Notes under the pieces: model-generated | What the model saw: the letters and a program-made list of their open reading frames with translations, nothing else | Told to the model about the DNA's origin: nothing | The model's database searches: none | In this document: piece after piece, positions 54,461 through 63,893 of the stretch | How the letters are laid out: every line of letters begins with the position of its first letter | How positions within the stretch are numbered: the first letter of the stretch is position 1 | Translations under genes and position numbers: made by a program | From: Acinetobacter rongchengensis | Lineage (GTDB): Bacteria; Pseudomonadota; Gammaproteobacteria; Pseudomonadales; Moraxellaceae | Reading direction: 5' to 3' | Assembly: GCF_003611475.1 (NCBI RefSeq) | Contig: NZ_RAXT01000008.1 | Location: 46,619 to 110,618 of the forward strand | Length of the DNA: 64,000 bases

Positions 54461-55828
54461 ATGCCAGCACGTCAAAGTTTGATTGATCACCCACAGTTTT
54501 GGAAAGCATTTTTAATCTTTCTAGGCCCACTGATTGTCACCAATATCTTGCAAAACCTATCGGGTACTGTGAATACAATTTTTGTCGGGCAAATGCTGGG
54601 GGTAAATGCAATTGCAGCTATTTCCGTCTTTTTTCCAATCTTGTTTTTGCTGTTGGCATTTGTGATTGGTTTATCTTCAGGTGCAACCGTATTGGTCGGG
54701 CAAGCTTGGGGGGCAAAAAATGTTGAAAAAGTCCGCACCATTGTGGGCTCATTATTATTTATGACGTTGATTGGCGGAACAATCATTGCCCTTGTCGGCG
54801 TATTTTTCTCAAAGCAGATTTTATTACTTTTAGGAATAGATCCAAAAATCATGCATCTATCCTTACCTTATGTAAGATGGATGTTACTCGGTAGCCCGTT
54901 CTTGTTCATTTACATCACTTATACGTCTATTTTGCGTGGCGTCGGTGACAGCACCACGCCGCTTATTGCATCAGGCTTAACCATTATCATCGGTGTCATC
55001 ACCACACCTATTTTAATCGGTGGATATTTCGGTTTTCCAAAAATGGGGATTGTTGCTCCCGCTATCGCCAGTATTTTAGGTTTTATGGGGGTTTTAATTT
55101 TTCTTTATATTTATTTAAATAAGAAAAATCATGTGCTTAAACTTGATGCCAATTTGATCGGTCATATTCATCATCACCCTGAATTAAGTCGAATTATTTT
55201 AAGACTAGGTATTCCGACAGGAATCCAAATGGTCACCAATTCAGTTGCAGGACTGGTGGTTATTGGTTTGGTCAATCAATATGGCGCACATGCAACTGCG
55301 GCTTATGGTGCAGTGAATCAAGTTCTGAATTATATTCAATTTCCTGCGCTTTCTATTGCGATTGCAGCGTCTATTTTTGCTGCTCAAGCGATAGGCGCAG
55401 GAAAATCTGAACTTCTCGCCAAAGTGACCAAAACTGCTTTATTCAGCAATATTGCCATTACAGGTGGATTGGTGATTTTGGCTTACTTAGCTTCAAAATA
55501 TTTAATGGCGTTGTTTATTACAGACCCAGCCGTGATTGAACTCGGGCAGCAATTATTATTTATCGTACTGTGGTCAATTTTATTTTTCGGGGCAAGTGCA
55601 ATTTTTGCATCGATCATGCGAGCCAGTGGTACGGTCAATGTTCCTTTGATTCTCAATATCTTGGCCATTGTGATTATTGAAATCCCTTGTGCTTATTTAT
55701 TTAGTCACTGGTTTGGCTTACAAGGTATTTGGTATGCGCTTGCGTTAACATTTTTTAGTCTATGTCTGATGCAAGGACTGTATTATCAATTTGTATGGAA
55801 GAAAAAAACCATTAAGGTTTTAGTTTAA
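54461..55828 (+). CDS. MATE-family efflux transporter
   Basis: 455 aa with about twelve transmembrane segments in two homologous halves. It has the MATE-type features GTVNTIFVGQMLGVNAIAAIS, SSGATVLVGQAWGAKNVEKVR and, in the second half, ATAAYGAVNQVLNYIQFPALSIAIAASIFAAQAIGAGKSE. It should export organic cations or drugs in exchange for Na+ or H+; specificity is not visible. It is 125 bp downstream of the aminotransferase and may be transcribed separately. Confidence 0.9.
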   Translation: MPARQSLIDHPQFWKAFLIFLGPLIVTNILQNLSGTVNTIFVGQMLGVNAIAAISVFFPILFLLLAFVIGLSSGATVLVGQAWGAKNVEKVRTIVGSLLFMTLIGGTIIALVGVFFSKQILLLLGIDPKIMHLSLPYVRWMLLGSPFLFIYITYTSILRGVGDSTTPLIASGLTIIIGVITTPILIGGYFGFPKMGIVAPAIASILGFMGVLIFLYIYLNKKNHVLKLDANLIGHIHHHPELSRIILRLGIPTGIQMVTNSVAGLVVIGLVNQYGAHATAAYGAVNQVLNYIQFPALSIAIAASIFAAQAIGAGKSELLAKVTKTALFSNIAITGGLVILAYLASKYLMALFITDPAVIELGQQLLFIVLWSILFFGASAIFASIMRASGTVNVPLILNILAIVIIEIPCAYLFSHWFGLQGIWYALALTFFSLCLMQGLYYQFVWKKKTIKVLV

Positions 55829-55870
55829 AAGTAAAAATCTGAATAAATCATTGTGCTATTGATATTTAAA

Positions 55871-55921
55871 TCCTCCCCCCTTGCGGAGCACGCTCCTCAT
55901 CTTTGAAAAAGGTGGGGGAGG
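55871..55921. repeat. Intergenic GC-clamped inverted repeat
   Basis: CCTCCCCCC (55872-55880) pairs with GGTGGGGGAGG (55911-55921). The inside contains CGGAGCACGCTCCTC plus ATCTTTGAAA, similar to the repeat near 32986. It may also end the MATE and SDR transcripts as a hairpin. Confidence 0.65.
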
Positions 55922-55938
55922 TTCAAATATTTCTAAAA

Positions 55939-56787
55939 TTAAGCTTTTGGTTCTAATTTTTTACTAAATTTTGTCGCAAAACCTGTCAGCTTTTGATAGC
56001 CCGTCGGTAAGATACGTTGAATCAAATCTAAAGTCTTCGCATCATTACCAATCAATAAACGACGTTTATCTTTCAGTACCGCATCAAGCATTTGCTGAGC
56101 AGCTTCTTCTGGAGGCATGCGTAATAATTTATTAAATACTTTTGCAGATTTATCTGGGTTCATTCCCAATGAACGAATGCTGTCACTCATACGTGCATCA
56201 TTGGCAATATTGGTACGAATACCCCCTGGATGTACACAAAGTGCTGATACACCACAATTTTCCATGTCTAATTCTTGGCGTAAAGATTCAGTGAACCCCC
56301 GTACCGCAAATTTAGTTGCATTATAAGCAGATTGCGTAGGTTGCGCAGTTAAACCAAACAAACTTGAAATGTTGATGATGTGCCCATCACCTGTTTTTTT
56401 AATGTACGGCAGAAATTCTTTGGTACCGTAAACCACGCCCCAAAAGTTAATATTCATAATCCATTCAAGTTCTTCATAGGTTGCACCCTCAACAGTAGAA
56501 CCCAATGCCACACCAGCATTGTTAAAAATCATATTTACAGAACCATGATTTTGTTCAGTTTCAGCGGCCCATGCTCTTACTTCTTCGACATTGGCAACGT
56601 TGACTTTCTTGCTGGTTACACGAACGTTATAAGGCTTAACCAATTCAACAGTCTCTGCTAAACCTTTTTCATTGACATCACTGATTGATAAATGACAGCC
56701 TGCTTTTGCCAATAAAACAGCCAACTGTTGTCCCATGCCAGAGCCTGCACCCGTAATTGCAGCGACTTTGTTTTTAAAATTCTTCAT
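55939..56787 (-). CDS. Short-chain dehydrogenase/reductase
   Basis: 282 aa, classical SDR: cofactor loop TGAGSGMGQQLAVLL near residue 13, NNAGVALGST near residue 90, catalytic Ser in NISSLFGLTAQP and YNATKFAVRGF (Tyr, Lys) near residue 155. The pattern after the cofactor loop (SDVNE) suggests NAD(P)H without a clear preference. Substrate unknown. It is transcribed divergently from a TetR gene, and its promoter carries a likely TetR operator. Confidence 0.9.
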   Translation of the reverse strand: MKNFKNKVAAITGAGSGMGQQLAVLLAKAGCHLSISDVNEKGLAETVELVKPYNVRVTSKKVNVANVEEVRAWAAETEQNHGSVNMIFNNAGVALGSTVEGATYEELEWIMNINFWGVVYGTKEFLPYIKKTGDGHIINISSLFGLTAQPTQSAYNATKFAVRGFTESLRQELDMENCGVSALCVHPGGIRTNIANDARMSDSIRSLGMNPDKSAKVFNKLLRMPPEEAAQQMLDAVLKDKRRLLIGNDAKTLDLIQRILPTGYQKLTGFATKFSKKLEPKA

Positions 56788-56851
56788 TGTCTATCCTTTT
56801 TTAAACCCGCACACAACTGTCATGATGTGTAGCTCAGGTCTCCAATATAAT

Positions 56852-56873
56852 TTTGACAATGATTGTTGTCAAA
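56852..56873. promoter_or_regulatory. TetR-type operator overlapping the SDR promoter
   Basis: TTTGACAA-N6-TTGTCAAA, a perfect 22-bp dyad. On the minus strand TTGACA (in the operator) with a 17-bp spacer to TATATT forms a near-consensus promoter for the SDR gene. The dyad covers its -35 and spacer, so a bound repressor would block transcription; the divergent TetR gene at 56998 is the obvious candidate. Confidence 0.75.
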
Positions 56874-56997
56874 TATTATATTATCATTTAACAGATGTTT
56901 TTTTATACAAAGTCCTTAAGATAGGTTTCAAGAGCATTTATTGCTAAAATAAAGTCACCTTAGGACAATCTACATATCATACGAGTAATCAACGTCT

Positions 56998-57672
56998 ATG
57001 ACTGAGCAGCAAATCATTGAAGAAAAATCAATAAAAAAAACAGCCAATGAACGCCAATTTAAAGGCATGTCGCTGAGTGAAAGGAAGCTTGCACGTCGTG
57101 AAAAGTTAATTGAAGCGGGAATCGAAGCCTATGGAAACCATGGTTTCTTCTCTGTGACCGTAAAAGATATTTGTACTGAAGCGAAGCTAACTGAACGTTA
57201 TTTTTATGAATCATTTAAAAAGAGTGAAGAGCTTTTTCAGACCATCTTTCTACAACTGATCGAGAAATTACAAAAAACAGTGATGGAAGGTGTTATGCAA
57301 GCAGCACCTGAACCTAAAAATATGATCCATTCAGGCCTCACTGCTTTATTTACATTGCTCAAGGATGACCCACGTGTTGCTCGGATTATCTATGTCGATG
57401 CGATGCTGGTGCAAGAACTGCATAATCATGCCACCATACAAGAAACCATGGGCCGTTTTGATCGTATGATTCATGCCTTTGTCATGCTCATGTTGCCTCA
57501 TATTGACCGCAGTGAGCGCGAAATTTCACTCGTTGCAACAGGTTTAAATGGTTATGTAACACAAATTGCTGTGCGTTGGGTGATGGGTGGATTTAAACAA
57601 TCGTTAGAAGAAATCGTAACAGCGTGTGAAGTTGTATTTATTGCGCTCATCAATACTTTTGCACAAAAATAA
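56998..57672 (+). CDS. TetR-family transcriptional regulator
   Basis: 224 aa. HTH domain about residues 30-80: RREKLIEAGIEAYGNHGFFSVTVKDICTEAKLTERYFYESFKKSEELF, with the TetR signature. The ligand-binding domain is helical and I recognise no ligand. The first 28 residues are a charged extension. It sits next to the SDR gene with 210 bp between, containing the dyad at 56852-56873; probably it represses the SDR gene and possibly itself. Confidence 0.9.
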   Translation: MTEQQIIEEKSIKKTANERQFKGMSLSERKLARREKLIEAGIEAYGNHGFFSVTVKDICTEAKLTERYFYESFKKSEELFQTIFLQLIEKLQKTVMEGVMQAAPEPKNMIHSGLTALFTLLKDDPRVARIIYVDAMLVQELHNHATIQETMGRFDRMIHAFVMLMLPHIDRSEREISLVATGLNGYVTQIAVRWVMGGFKQSLEEIVTACEVVFIALINTFAQK

Positions 57673-57839
57673 CATGATCAAAAAAGGTCAAAAATATAAT
57701 GACTTGAAGGTGAATAGCTCTCTTGGCTTTGATCTTGAAATTTTTTTGACTTGATTCGTTATAAATGATGCATTGAATTTATTATTATTTTTTATATTTT
57801 TTTGCAAAAAAGAGTGCATATACCTTTTTTGCAATGATA

Positions 57840-57877
57840 CTGTCATAATTAATCTTTGTAATAAGCCTGTCATAAAT
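57840..57877 (+). promoter_or_regulatory. Pho-box half sites upstream of phoB
   Basis: CTGTCATAATT at 57840-57850 and CTGTCATAAAT at 57867-57877 match the 11-bp PhoB half-site (CTGTCAT plus AT-rich 4 bases). The palindrome ACGGTATACCGT at 57883-57894 follows, just before the start. PhoB self-activation is inferred. Confidence 0.65.
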
Positions 57878-57915
57878 AAAAAACGGTATACCGTTCATAC
57901 ATAGGATATTGCGTT

Positions 57916-58626
57916 GTGAAAGATGACTATATATTAATCGTCGATGACGAACTTCCAATTCGAGAGATGATCCATACCTCATTGGATATGGCAGGTTTTC
58001 AGTGTTTACAAGCTGAAGATGCAAAACAAGCACATCAAATGATCGTCGATCAACGACCTTCTTTAATTTTATTAGACTGGATGATGCCGGGTGGCGTCAG
58101 TGGTGTAGATTTATGCCGCCGTCTAAAACGCGATGAAAATTTATCAGAAATTCCAGTGATCATGTTAACTGCACGTGGTGAAGAAGACCATAAAGTACAA
58201 GGTCTTGACGCAGGTGCAGATGACTACATGACCAAACCATTCTCTACACGTGAATTGGTTTCTCGTATCAAAGCGGTATTACGTCGTGCCAATGCATTGA
58301 GTGGTGAAAAAACCATTGATGCCAATGGATTAGTTTTAGATCCTGTCAGCCAACGTGTCAGCTTTGGTAATCATATTTTAGAGATGGGACCTACAGAATA
58401 CCGATTATTGGCATTTTTTATGACCCATCCTGAACGTGCTTATACACGTGCGCAACTTCTTGACCAAGTTTGGGGGGGTAACGTATATATCGAAGACCGT
58501 ACCATTGACGTACATATCCGTCGCTTACGTAAAGTGCTAGAACCTTATGGTGCTGACCGTTACGTTCAAACTGTACGTGGAACTGGTTATCGTTTTTCAA
58601 CGCGTGCAGATGTTGCTCTAGGCTAA
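57916..58626 (+). CDS. phoB: Phosphate-response regulator PhoB
   Basis: 236 aa from a GTG at 57916. Receiver domain (1-120) with acidic pocket Asp10/Asp11, phosphoacceptor Asp54 in ILLDWMMPG, and Lys in MTKPF near residue 108. The C-terminal winged helix has the OmpR-type helix [29 protein letters not shown] and [25 protein letters not shown] sequence. The phoR gene begins 28 bp later. The phoB-phoR order, length and sequence identify it as PhoB rather than another OmpR-type regulator. Confidence 0.95.
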   Translation: MKDDYILIVDDELPIREMIHTSLDMAGFQCLQAEDAKQAHQMIVDQRPSLILLDWMMPGGVSGVDLCRRLKRDENLSEIPVIMLTARGEEDHKVQGLDAGADDYMTKPFSTRELVSRIKAVLRRANALSGEKTIDANGLVLDPVSQRVSFGNHILEMGPTEYRLLAFFMTHPERAYTRAQLLDQVWGGNVYIEDRTIDVHIRRLRKVLEPYGADRYVQTVRGTGYRFSTRADVALG

Positions 58627-58653
58627 CGCTTTTTCAAGGTTAAATTATTTTTT

Positions 58654-60012
58654 ATGTATGAACCCTACCCTGTCCCTGATCTCGCTCGCGAACATCAAAA
58701 GTTTCGTTACAGCAGTTTATGGACTTTTGCTAAACAAGATTTACGCTTACTCGCTTTTTTATTGGTTATTGGGGGCTTTATCGGTTTAGGAATCGGGTAT
58801 TTTTGGATTTGTATATCCATTGCTTTTGCTGTCTTTTTTATCTTTCAATTACACTCTTTATACCTTGTGAATGATTGGATTTCGAATCGACCTTATGATT
58901 CACCACCCAATTTAGAGGGAATTTGGGGCGCATTACTGTTTAATGTGTATCGGGCACAACGACAAGAACGTGTTGTGCAAGCAGAGATGGTTGGCTTAAT
59001 CGATCGAGCACAATCATCTTTAGTTGCATTAGCTGAAGCTGTTGTATTAACAGATGAATTACATCAAATTGAATGGTGGAACCCTGCTGCGGAAAAGCTT
59101 CTTGGTATTCAACCCCTAGATCGTGGTCGCAACATTTTAACTATTATTCGTCAGCCTAGTTTTATTGAATATTTTAATAATATTGACCAGTCACCCGATG
59201 GTATAAAAATCAAATCATCGGTTTATGAAGAACATTATGTTCAAATCAAACTGACTCGTTTTGGCAGTGAAAGTCGTTTAGTGGTTGCCTATGATGTCAC
59301 ACGTATGCACAACTTAGAGCAAATGCGTAAAGACTTTGTAGACAATATTTCACATGAATTAAGAACACCTTTGACCGTTTTAAGTGGTTATATCGAAACC
59401 TTTACTGACCAAGAGGATTTAAATCCACGTTGGAAACGTGCTTTTGAACAAATGCAATCTCAAACACGTCGCATGAATGCATTGGTCAACGATTTATTAT
59501 TATTATCAAGACTTGAAGGCAATAAACAAATTGCTAAAAACCAAATTATTGATATGCCAAATTTAATGAATCAATTGTTTGATGATGCTCAAGCTTATAA
59601 TGTCGATTATGGGCATACTTTAAACTTAGACATTGACAGCCATTGCGATTTAATTGGTTCAGATGCTGAGCTGGCCAGTGCTTTTAGTAACTTAATCACC
59701 AATGCCATCAAGTACACTCCGAAAGGGGGTACTGTGACCATTGGTTGGCATGATGATGCTGAGCATGGCTATTTCACTGTTGAAGATACAGGGATTGGTA
59801 TTGACCCAAAACATATTCCTCGCCTCACTGAACGTTTTTATCGAGTTGACAGCGCACGTAGCCGTCAAACGGGTGGAACAGGTTTAGGACTTGCCATCGT
59901 CAAACATGTATTAATGCAACACAATGCTTACTTAGAAATTGATTCCAAAGAAAATCAAGGTTCTACATTTAAAGTTGTCTTCCCTAAAGAACGTCTTGAT
60001 TTTGCAGATTAA
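58654..60012 (+). CDS. phoR: Phosphate-regulon sensor kinase PhoR
   Basis: 452 aa. One hydrophobic region of two short membrane segments (residues 31-66) and no large periplasmic domain, as usual for PhoR. A PAS-like domain covers about 120-215; the phosphoacceptor is His234 in NISHELRTPL. Kinase motifs follow: NLITNAIKYTPKGG (N box), VEDTGIGIDPKHIPRLTERFYR and GGTGLGLAIVKHVL. It phosphorylates PhoB when phosphate is low, by signalling through the Pst transporter (not in the window). Confidence 0.94.
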   Translation: MYEPYPVPDLAREHQKFRYSSLWTFAKQDLRLLAFLLVIGGFIGLGIGYFWICISIAFAVFFIFQLHSLYLVNDWISNRPYDSPPNLEGIWGALLFNVYRAQRQERVVQAEMVGLIDRAQSSLVALAEAVVLTDELHQIEWWNPAAEKLLGIQPLDRGRNILTIIRQPSFIEYFNNIDQSPDGIKIKSSVYEEHYVQIKLTRFGSESRLVVAYDVTRMHNLEQMRKDFVDNISHELRTPLTVLSGYIETFTDQEDLNPRWKRAFEQMQSQTRRMNALVNDLLLLSRLEGNKQIAKNQIIDMPNLMNQLFDDAQAYNVDYGHTLNLDIDSHCDLIGSDAELASAFSNLITNAIKYTPKGGTVTIGWHDDAEHGYFTVEDTGIGIDPKHIPRLTERFYRVDSARSRQTGGTGLGLAIVKHVLMQHNAYLEIDSKENQGSTFKVVFPKERLDFAD

Positions 60013-60032
60013 TCATTTTCAAGGATAAATCG

Positions 60033-60452
60033 ATGCGATTATTTTTAGACTGTGAGTTTAATGGCTTTGGTGGAGAACTGATTTCTTTGGCTTTGGTTGA
60101 TGAAAATAATCAATCTTTCTATGAAGTTTTAGCATGCCAAAACCCTATTCCTTGGGTCGTTGAACATGTTATTCCTATTTTAAATCAAACCCCTATTTCT
60201 TTAGAAGCGTTTCAGAAGCAACTACAAAAATTCTTAAATCTATATGATGCCATTGAAATTATTGCCGATTGGCCAGAAGATTTTGCTCTATTTTCACGTT
60301 GCTTAATTGTTTCTGCTGGAAGATGTTTAAGCCTCCCACCCTTGAAGATGCAACTTTGGATGCAAGAAAGCAATGCAAAAGTTGCATCGCAACAACCGCA
60401 CAACGCCTTGGCCGATGCACAAGCTTTAAAATTGTCTTATACCATTCAGTAA
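60033..60452 (+). CDS. DEDD-type 3'-5' exonuclease-like protein
   Basis: 139 aa. MRLFLDCEFNGFGGELISLALVDE has the first DEDD acidic motif (D-x-E-F), and HNALADAQALKLSY the last motif (H-N-A-x-x-D-A). A middle Asp lies in IIADWPEDF. Length and order match small RNase T/oligoribonuclease-type proteins annotated as 3'-5' exoribonucleases. All key residues appear to be present. It follows phoR by 20 bp and may be part of its operon. Confidence 0.72.
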   Translation: MRLFLDCEFNGFGGELISLALVDENNQSFYEVLACQNPIPWVVEHVIPILNQTPISLEAFQKQLQKFLNLYDAIEIIADWPEDFALFSRCLIVSAGRCLSLPPLKMQLWMQESNAKVASQQPHNALADAQALKLSYTIQ

Positions 60453-60539
60453 ATATTACTTAATATATCTTCTTAAAAAGGTAATTTAATCAAACTCTGC
60501 TTTTTCTTTGCTTCAAATTATTAATGGATACACGGAAAC

Positions 60540-60690
60540 GTCATCCGCTATTGTTTGAGGCAAGACTACTTTTGATATGGAATGTTTCTGTGATCAATTC
60601 GTCAAGGTGATGGTAGTGAACGAGTTCAGCGGATGACAATGCTTTTGCTTACTTTTTGCGAAAAAAAAGTAAGTCTAGCCGAAGGCTTAT
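60540..60690. repeat. Acinetobacter-type intergenic repeat with inverted ends
   Basis: GTCATCCGCT at 60540-60549 and its complement AGCGGATGAC at 60628-60637 bound a 98-bp stretch. A terminator-like hairpin with CTTACTTTTT/AAAAAGTAAG (about 60649-60674) and GCCGAAGGC follow. There is no coding potential. I recall similar blocks in several Acinetobacter genomes. Confidence 0.65.
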
Positions 60691-60812
60691 CTCTTAATTA
60701 TAACTTTTGGTGTAAGACTCCGTCGCAAATTCATAACTTTATTTATATTATGTAAATTTTTAAGATTGGTATTATTTGAATACTATGGCTTTTTAAATAT
60801 TCATTCTAGCTA

Positions 60813-60846
60813 GAAAAAAAGCACCCTCCGCAAGGAAGAATGCTTT
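60813..60846 (-). terminator. psd terminator
   Basis: An imperfect stem AGCATTCTTCC / GGAGGGTGCT with loop TTGC, with T7 on the minus strand, about 34 bp after the psd stop. Confidence 0.8.
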
Positions 60847-60878
60847 AAGTAATTAATACTTTAACAATAAATAATGAA

Positions 60879-61730
60879 TTAAAGCGTATGCCCTAAAGCT
60901 TCACCCATAACGACAACCGAATTCGCTTTGAATTGTGCATCCCAATTCATCTTACCTTGTTCAAATAACACAACCGCTGTTGAACCCAGATAGAAACGAC
61001 CGAGCTCATCACCTTTTGCCAATACTAAATCATGATGATTTAACTCTAAACGACCTGTTGGTTTGACTTTACCCGTTGCCACAGTTTCAATTCCCGCAAC
61101 GATCATTGCACCGACCAAAACCACTGCCATACGACCCAGTTCAGTATCAAACAAGCACACCATACGTTCATTACGTGCAAATAACCCCGGTATATTTTCT
61201 GCAGTCGTTTGATTTACAGAGAATAATTCACCTGGAATATATAACGTTTCAGTTAACGTTCCTGCAAAAGGAGTATGTACACGGTGATAATCACGTGGCG
61301 ATAAATAAACCGTAGCAAATTGACCATTTTTAAATGGCTCTGCCAATTGTGGATCACCAATCAATTTTTCTACTGAGAAACTTTGACCTTTGGCTTGAAA
61401 AACATCACCATTTTCAATTTTCCCGAGCTGAGAAATTGCGCCATCTGCTGGAGAAACAATGCTGTTTGGATCGCTATCAATTTCACGAACACCATCTTTT
61501 AATGCACGAGTAAAAAACTCATTAAATGACTTATATTTAAGTGCATCGGTTTGCTCAGCGATTGAAAGATCAATCCCATACTGTGCTTTAAATGCTTGAA
61601 TTGCGATATTTTTTACAATGAGATTTTCACTTGCTGCAACCTTACCAACAACACGACTTAGCTGTTGCTGCGGAACAACTTTTTGCGCTTGAATAAAAAT
61701 TTGTTTTTTTAACTTCGATGTAAGACTCAC
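60879..61730 (-). CDS. psd: Phosphatidylserine decarboxylase proenzyme
   Basis: 283 aa from a GTG at 61730. It decarboxylates phosphatidylserine to phosphatidylethanolamine at the inner membrane. It self-cleaves at the LGST motif ([18 protein letters not shown] near residue 249), giving a pyruvoyl group on the alpha chain. Conserved [22 protein letters not shown] and [17 protein letters not shown] are present. Its start overlaps the sulfurtransferase stop by 3 bases (GTGA), so the two are coupled. Confidence 0.95.
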   Translation of the reverse strand: MSLTSKLKKQIFIQAQKVVPQQQLSRVVGKVAASENLIVKNIAIQAFKAQYGIDLSIAEQTDALKYKSFNEFFTRALKDGVREIDSDPNSIVSPADGAISQLGKIENGDVFQAKGQSFSVEKLIGDPQLAEPFKNGQFATVYLSPRDYHRVHTPFAGTLTETLYIPGELFSVNQTTAENIPGLFARNERMVCLFDTELGRMAVVLVGAMIVAGIETVATGKVKPTGRLELNHHDLVLAKGDELGRFYLGSTAVVLFEQGKMNWDAQFKANSVVVMGEALGHTL

Positions 61731-62575
61731 GCAGGTGATTCTCCAGTAGTAATTGGACTATCGAGGCGATTGCCCCACTCGCTCCACGCACCATCATAGG
61801 CTTGAATATTCCAACCCAATAGTCGACCTACAATATAAGCCAGCCCTGAGCGATGATGTGACTGACAATATACCACTACAGGTTGATCGAGCTGAAAGCC
61901 TAATTGTTCTAAACGTTGTTGCGTGCGCTCTAATGGATGTAATTTTAAATGATTTTGACGATTAATAGCACTACTCCATTCAAAATGAATGGCGTTTGGA
62001 ATGTGACCACCGCGTCTAGCTGCTAAACGCTGACCTGTGTATTCATCATCGGTACGGCAATCCCAAAGTTGAGTAGATTGCTGATTTACTTTTTCTAATA
62101 GCTGTGAATATTCAATCCGATACTGTTCGATATTGTCTAAATTTACTTGAACCAAGGACTCAACTTTTGCAAGGTCTTCAACCTCGGAAGAGGTAGGATA
62201 ACCTGCACCGAGCCATGCATGAATACCACCATTCAACAAGCTGACATTTTTAAAACCCAAACAATGTAAATTCCAAATCAAACGCCCTGCCCATGCTCCA
62301 CCTTCATCGTCATAAACGACGACATGATGATTTGGCGAAATATTCAAGTATTCGATCAAAGCATTCAAGCCAGCCTCATCAGGCAACAACCCCGAAGCTT
62401 GCTCTTCCTGACGCACCAAAAGCTGAGGTTTCAGATGTATTGCATGCGGGATATGCAATTGTTCGTAGACTGAACTACGACTCAGGTCAACGATTCTGAG
62501 TGATTCATGCCCTAAAAAAGGCACAATCTGCTCCGCTTCTACGAGCAATCCAAAGTTAAAGTCTGTTGCAGTCAT
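61727..62575 (-). CDS. Two-domain rhodanese-family sulfurtransferase
   Basis: 282 aa. Two rhodanese domains (about 15-130 and 160-280): [22 protein letters not shown], then [35 protein letters not shown] in the first, and [28 protein letters not shown] then [15 protein letters not shown] in the second. The active cysteine is in CQSHHRS of the second domain. The loop differs from that of E. coli SseA, so the acceptor is unknown. It is the first gene of a two-gene operon with psd. Confidence 0.88.
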   Translation of the reverse strand: MTATDFNFGLLVEAEQIVPFLGHESLRIVDLSRSSVYEQLHIPHAIHLKPQLLVRQEEQASGLLPDEAGLNALIEYLNISPNHHVVVYDDEGGAWAGRLIWNLHCLGFKNVSLLNGGIHAWLGAGYPTSSEVEDLAKVESLVQVNLDNIEQYRIEYSQLLEKVNQQSTQLWDCRTDDEYTGQRLAARRGGHIPNAIHFEWSSAINRQNHLKLHPLERTQQRLEQLGFQLDQPVVVYCQSHHRSGLAYIVGRLLGWNIQAYDGAWSEWGNRLDSPITTGESPA

Positions 62576-62684
62576 ACGATTTTTCTAATTTAAGACCTGT
62601 ATAAAATGATCTTATCACAGTGTTTTTTACCCATATGCTGATTTTTTACTTTCCTTTAGCAAAAAATCAGCTATGGATTTTCCG

Positions 62685-63893
62685 TTATTCGGCAAGTTCA
62701 GGAATTTCAAAGACCTGACGTAAATAAGCCAAGAATGTATCATTATCCGTCATGGTTTTTCCTGGGCTGTCAGAAATCTTCGCCACAGACTGCCCATTAC
62801 ATTCCACCAGTTTTAATACGATATTCAACGGCTTTTGCCCCATATCATTGGTTAAATTGGTGCCAATCCCGAAACTGACCTGGAAACGATCTTTAAAGTA
62901 TTGATACAGGCTCCAAGCACGCTCTAAATCTAAACCATCACTAAAAGTAAGCATCTTCGTTTTCGTATCAATTTTGAGTTTACGATAATGCTGATAAGCC
63001 TTATCGCCCCATTCGTACGGATCACCACTGTCATGGCGCAATCCATCAAAGAGTTTGGCGAAATATAAATCAAAATCACGCAAGAATGCGTCCATTCCTA
63101 CCACATCTGTTAGTGCAATACCTAAGTCGCCACGATACTCTTGTACCCAAGTCTCTAGTGCAGATTTTTGAAAATCACGCAAACGTACATCAAGTGCTTG
63201 AAAAGCTTGTAAGAACTCATGTGCCATCGTACCGATTGGGTAAATATTGAGTTCTTTTGCCAACAAAACATTACTGGTGCCACGGAAAACTGTGGGTACG
63301 GCTTGGTGGAAAGTTTGAATCACATGACGTTGCCAATCGAGGCTGTAACGACGTCGAGTACCAAAATCTGAGACCAATAATGGTGGATCGTTTGGTTTTA
63401 AGTCCTGTTCATATTGTTTCAATAATGCAACTTTAGCTTTTAAACGGCGTTCACCTTCGATCAGCACAGCATCTGAACGAATACGTTGAAAATAAAGCTC
63501 ATTTACAATTGCCAGTACAAAAATTTCAAACATCATCGCCTGAACCATTGGTCCTTCAACCCAAATGTCCAAACGACCTTCTGCATCTATTCCAGCTTTG
63601 ATAAAACGGCGCTTCAGTTGGAATAATTCTAAATAATCAACAAAATCACTTTTTATAAAACGTAAGCTACGTAAATAGGTCAATTCATCTTCTTGAAATT
63701 TTAAAGTACACAGTTGATCAAGTTGATCATTTAAATCATCCAAAATATCCGTCAATGGATATGCTGTATCGTCTAAATTGCGACATCTGAAATGGTAGAC
63801 ACTATGCGTTTGGGGAAACTTGTGTAAAACCACTTGTAACATTGTGAATTTATATAAATCGGTATCAAGCAAAGACTGAATTATGGGTTGCAT
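62685..63893 (-). CDS. pncB: Nicotinate phosphoribosyltransferase
   Basis: 402 aa, standard PncB length. It makes nicotinate mononucleotide from nicotinate and PRPP in NAD salvage. Characteristic blocks: [27 protein letters not shown] at the start, [18 protein letters not shown] near residue 172, [23 protein letters not shown] near residue 200 and [18 protein letters not shown] near residue 285. It lies 109 bp upstream of the sulfurtransferase gene and is transcribed on the same strand. Confidence 0.97.
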   Translation of the reverse strand: MQPIIQSLLDTDLYKFTMLQVVLHKFPQTHSVYHFRCRNLDDTAYPLTDILDDLNDQLDQLCTLKFQEDELTYLRSLRFIKSDFVDYLELFQLKRRFIKAGIDAEGRLDIWVEGPMVQAMMFEIFVLAIVNELYFQRIRSDAVLIEGERRLKAKVALLKQYEQDLKPNDPPLLVSDFGTRRRYSLDWQRHVIQTFHQAVPTVFRGTSNVLLAKELNIYPIGTMAHEFLQAFQALDVRLRDFQKSALETWVQEYRGDLGIALTDVVGMDAFLRDFDLYFAKLFDGLRHDSGDPYEWGDKAYQHYRKLKIDTKTKMLTFSDGLDLERAWSLYQYFKDRFQVSFGIGTNLTNDMGQKPLNIVLKLVECNGQSVAKISDSPGKTMTDNDTFLAYLRQVFEIPELAE

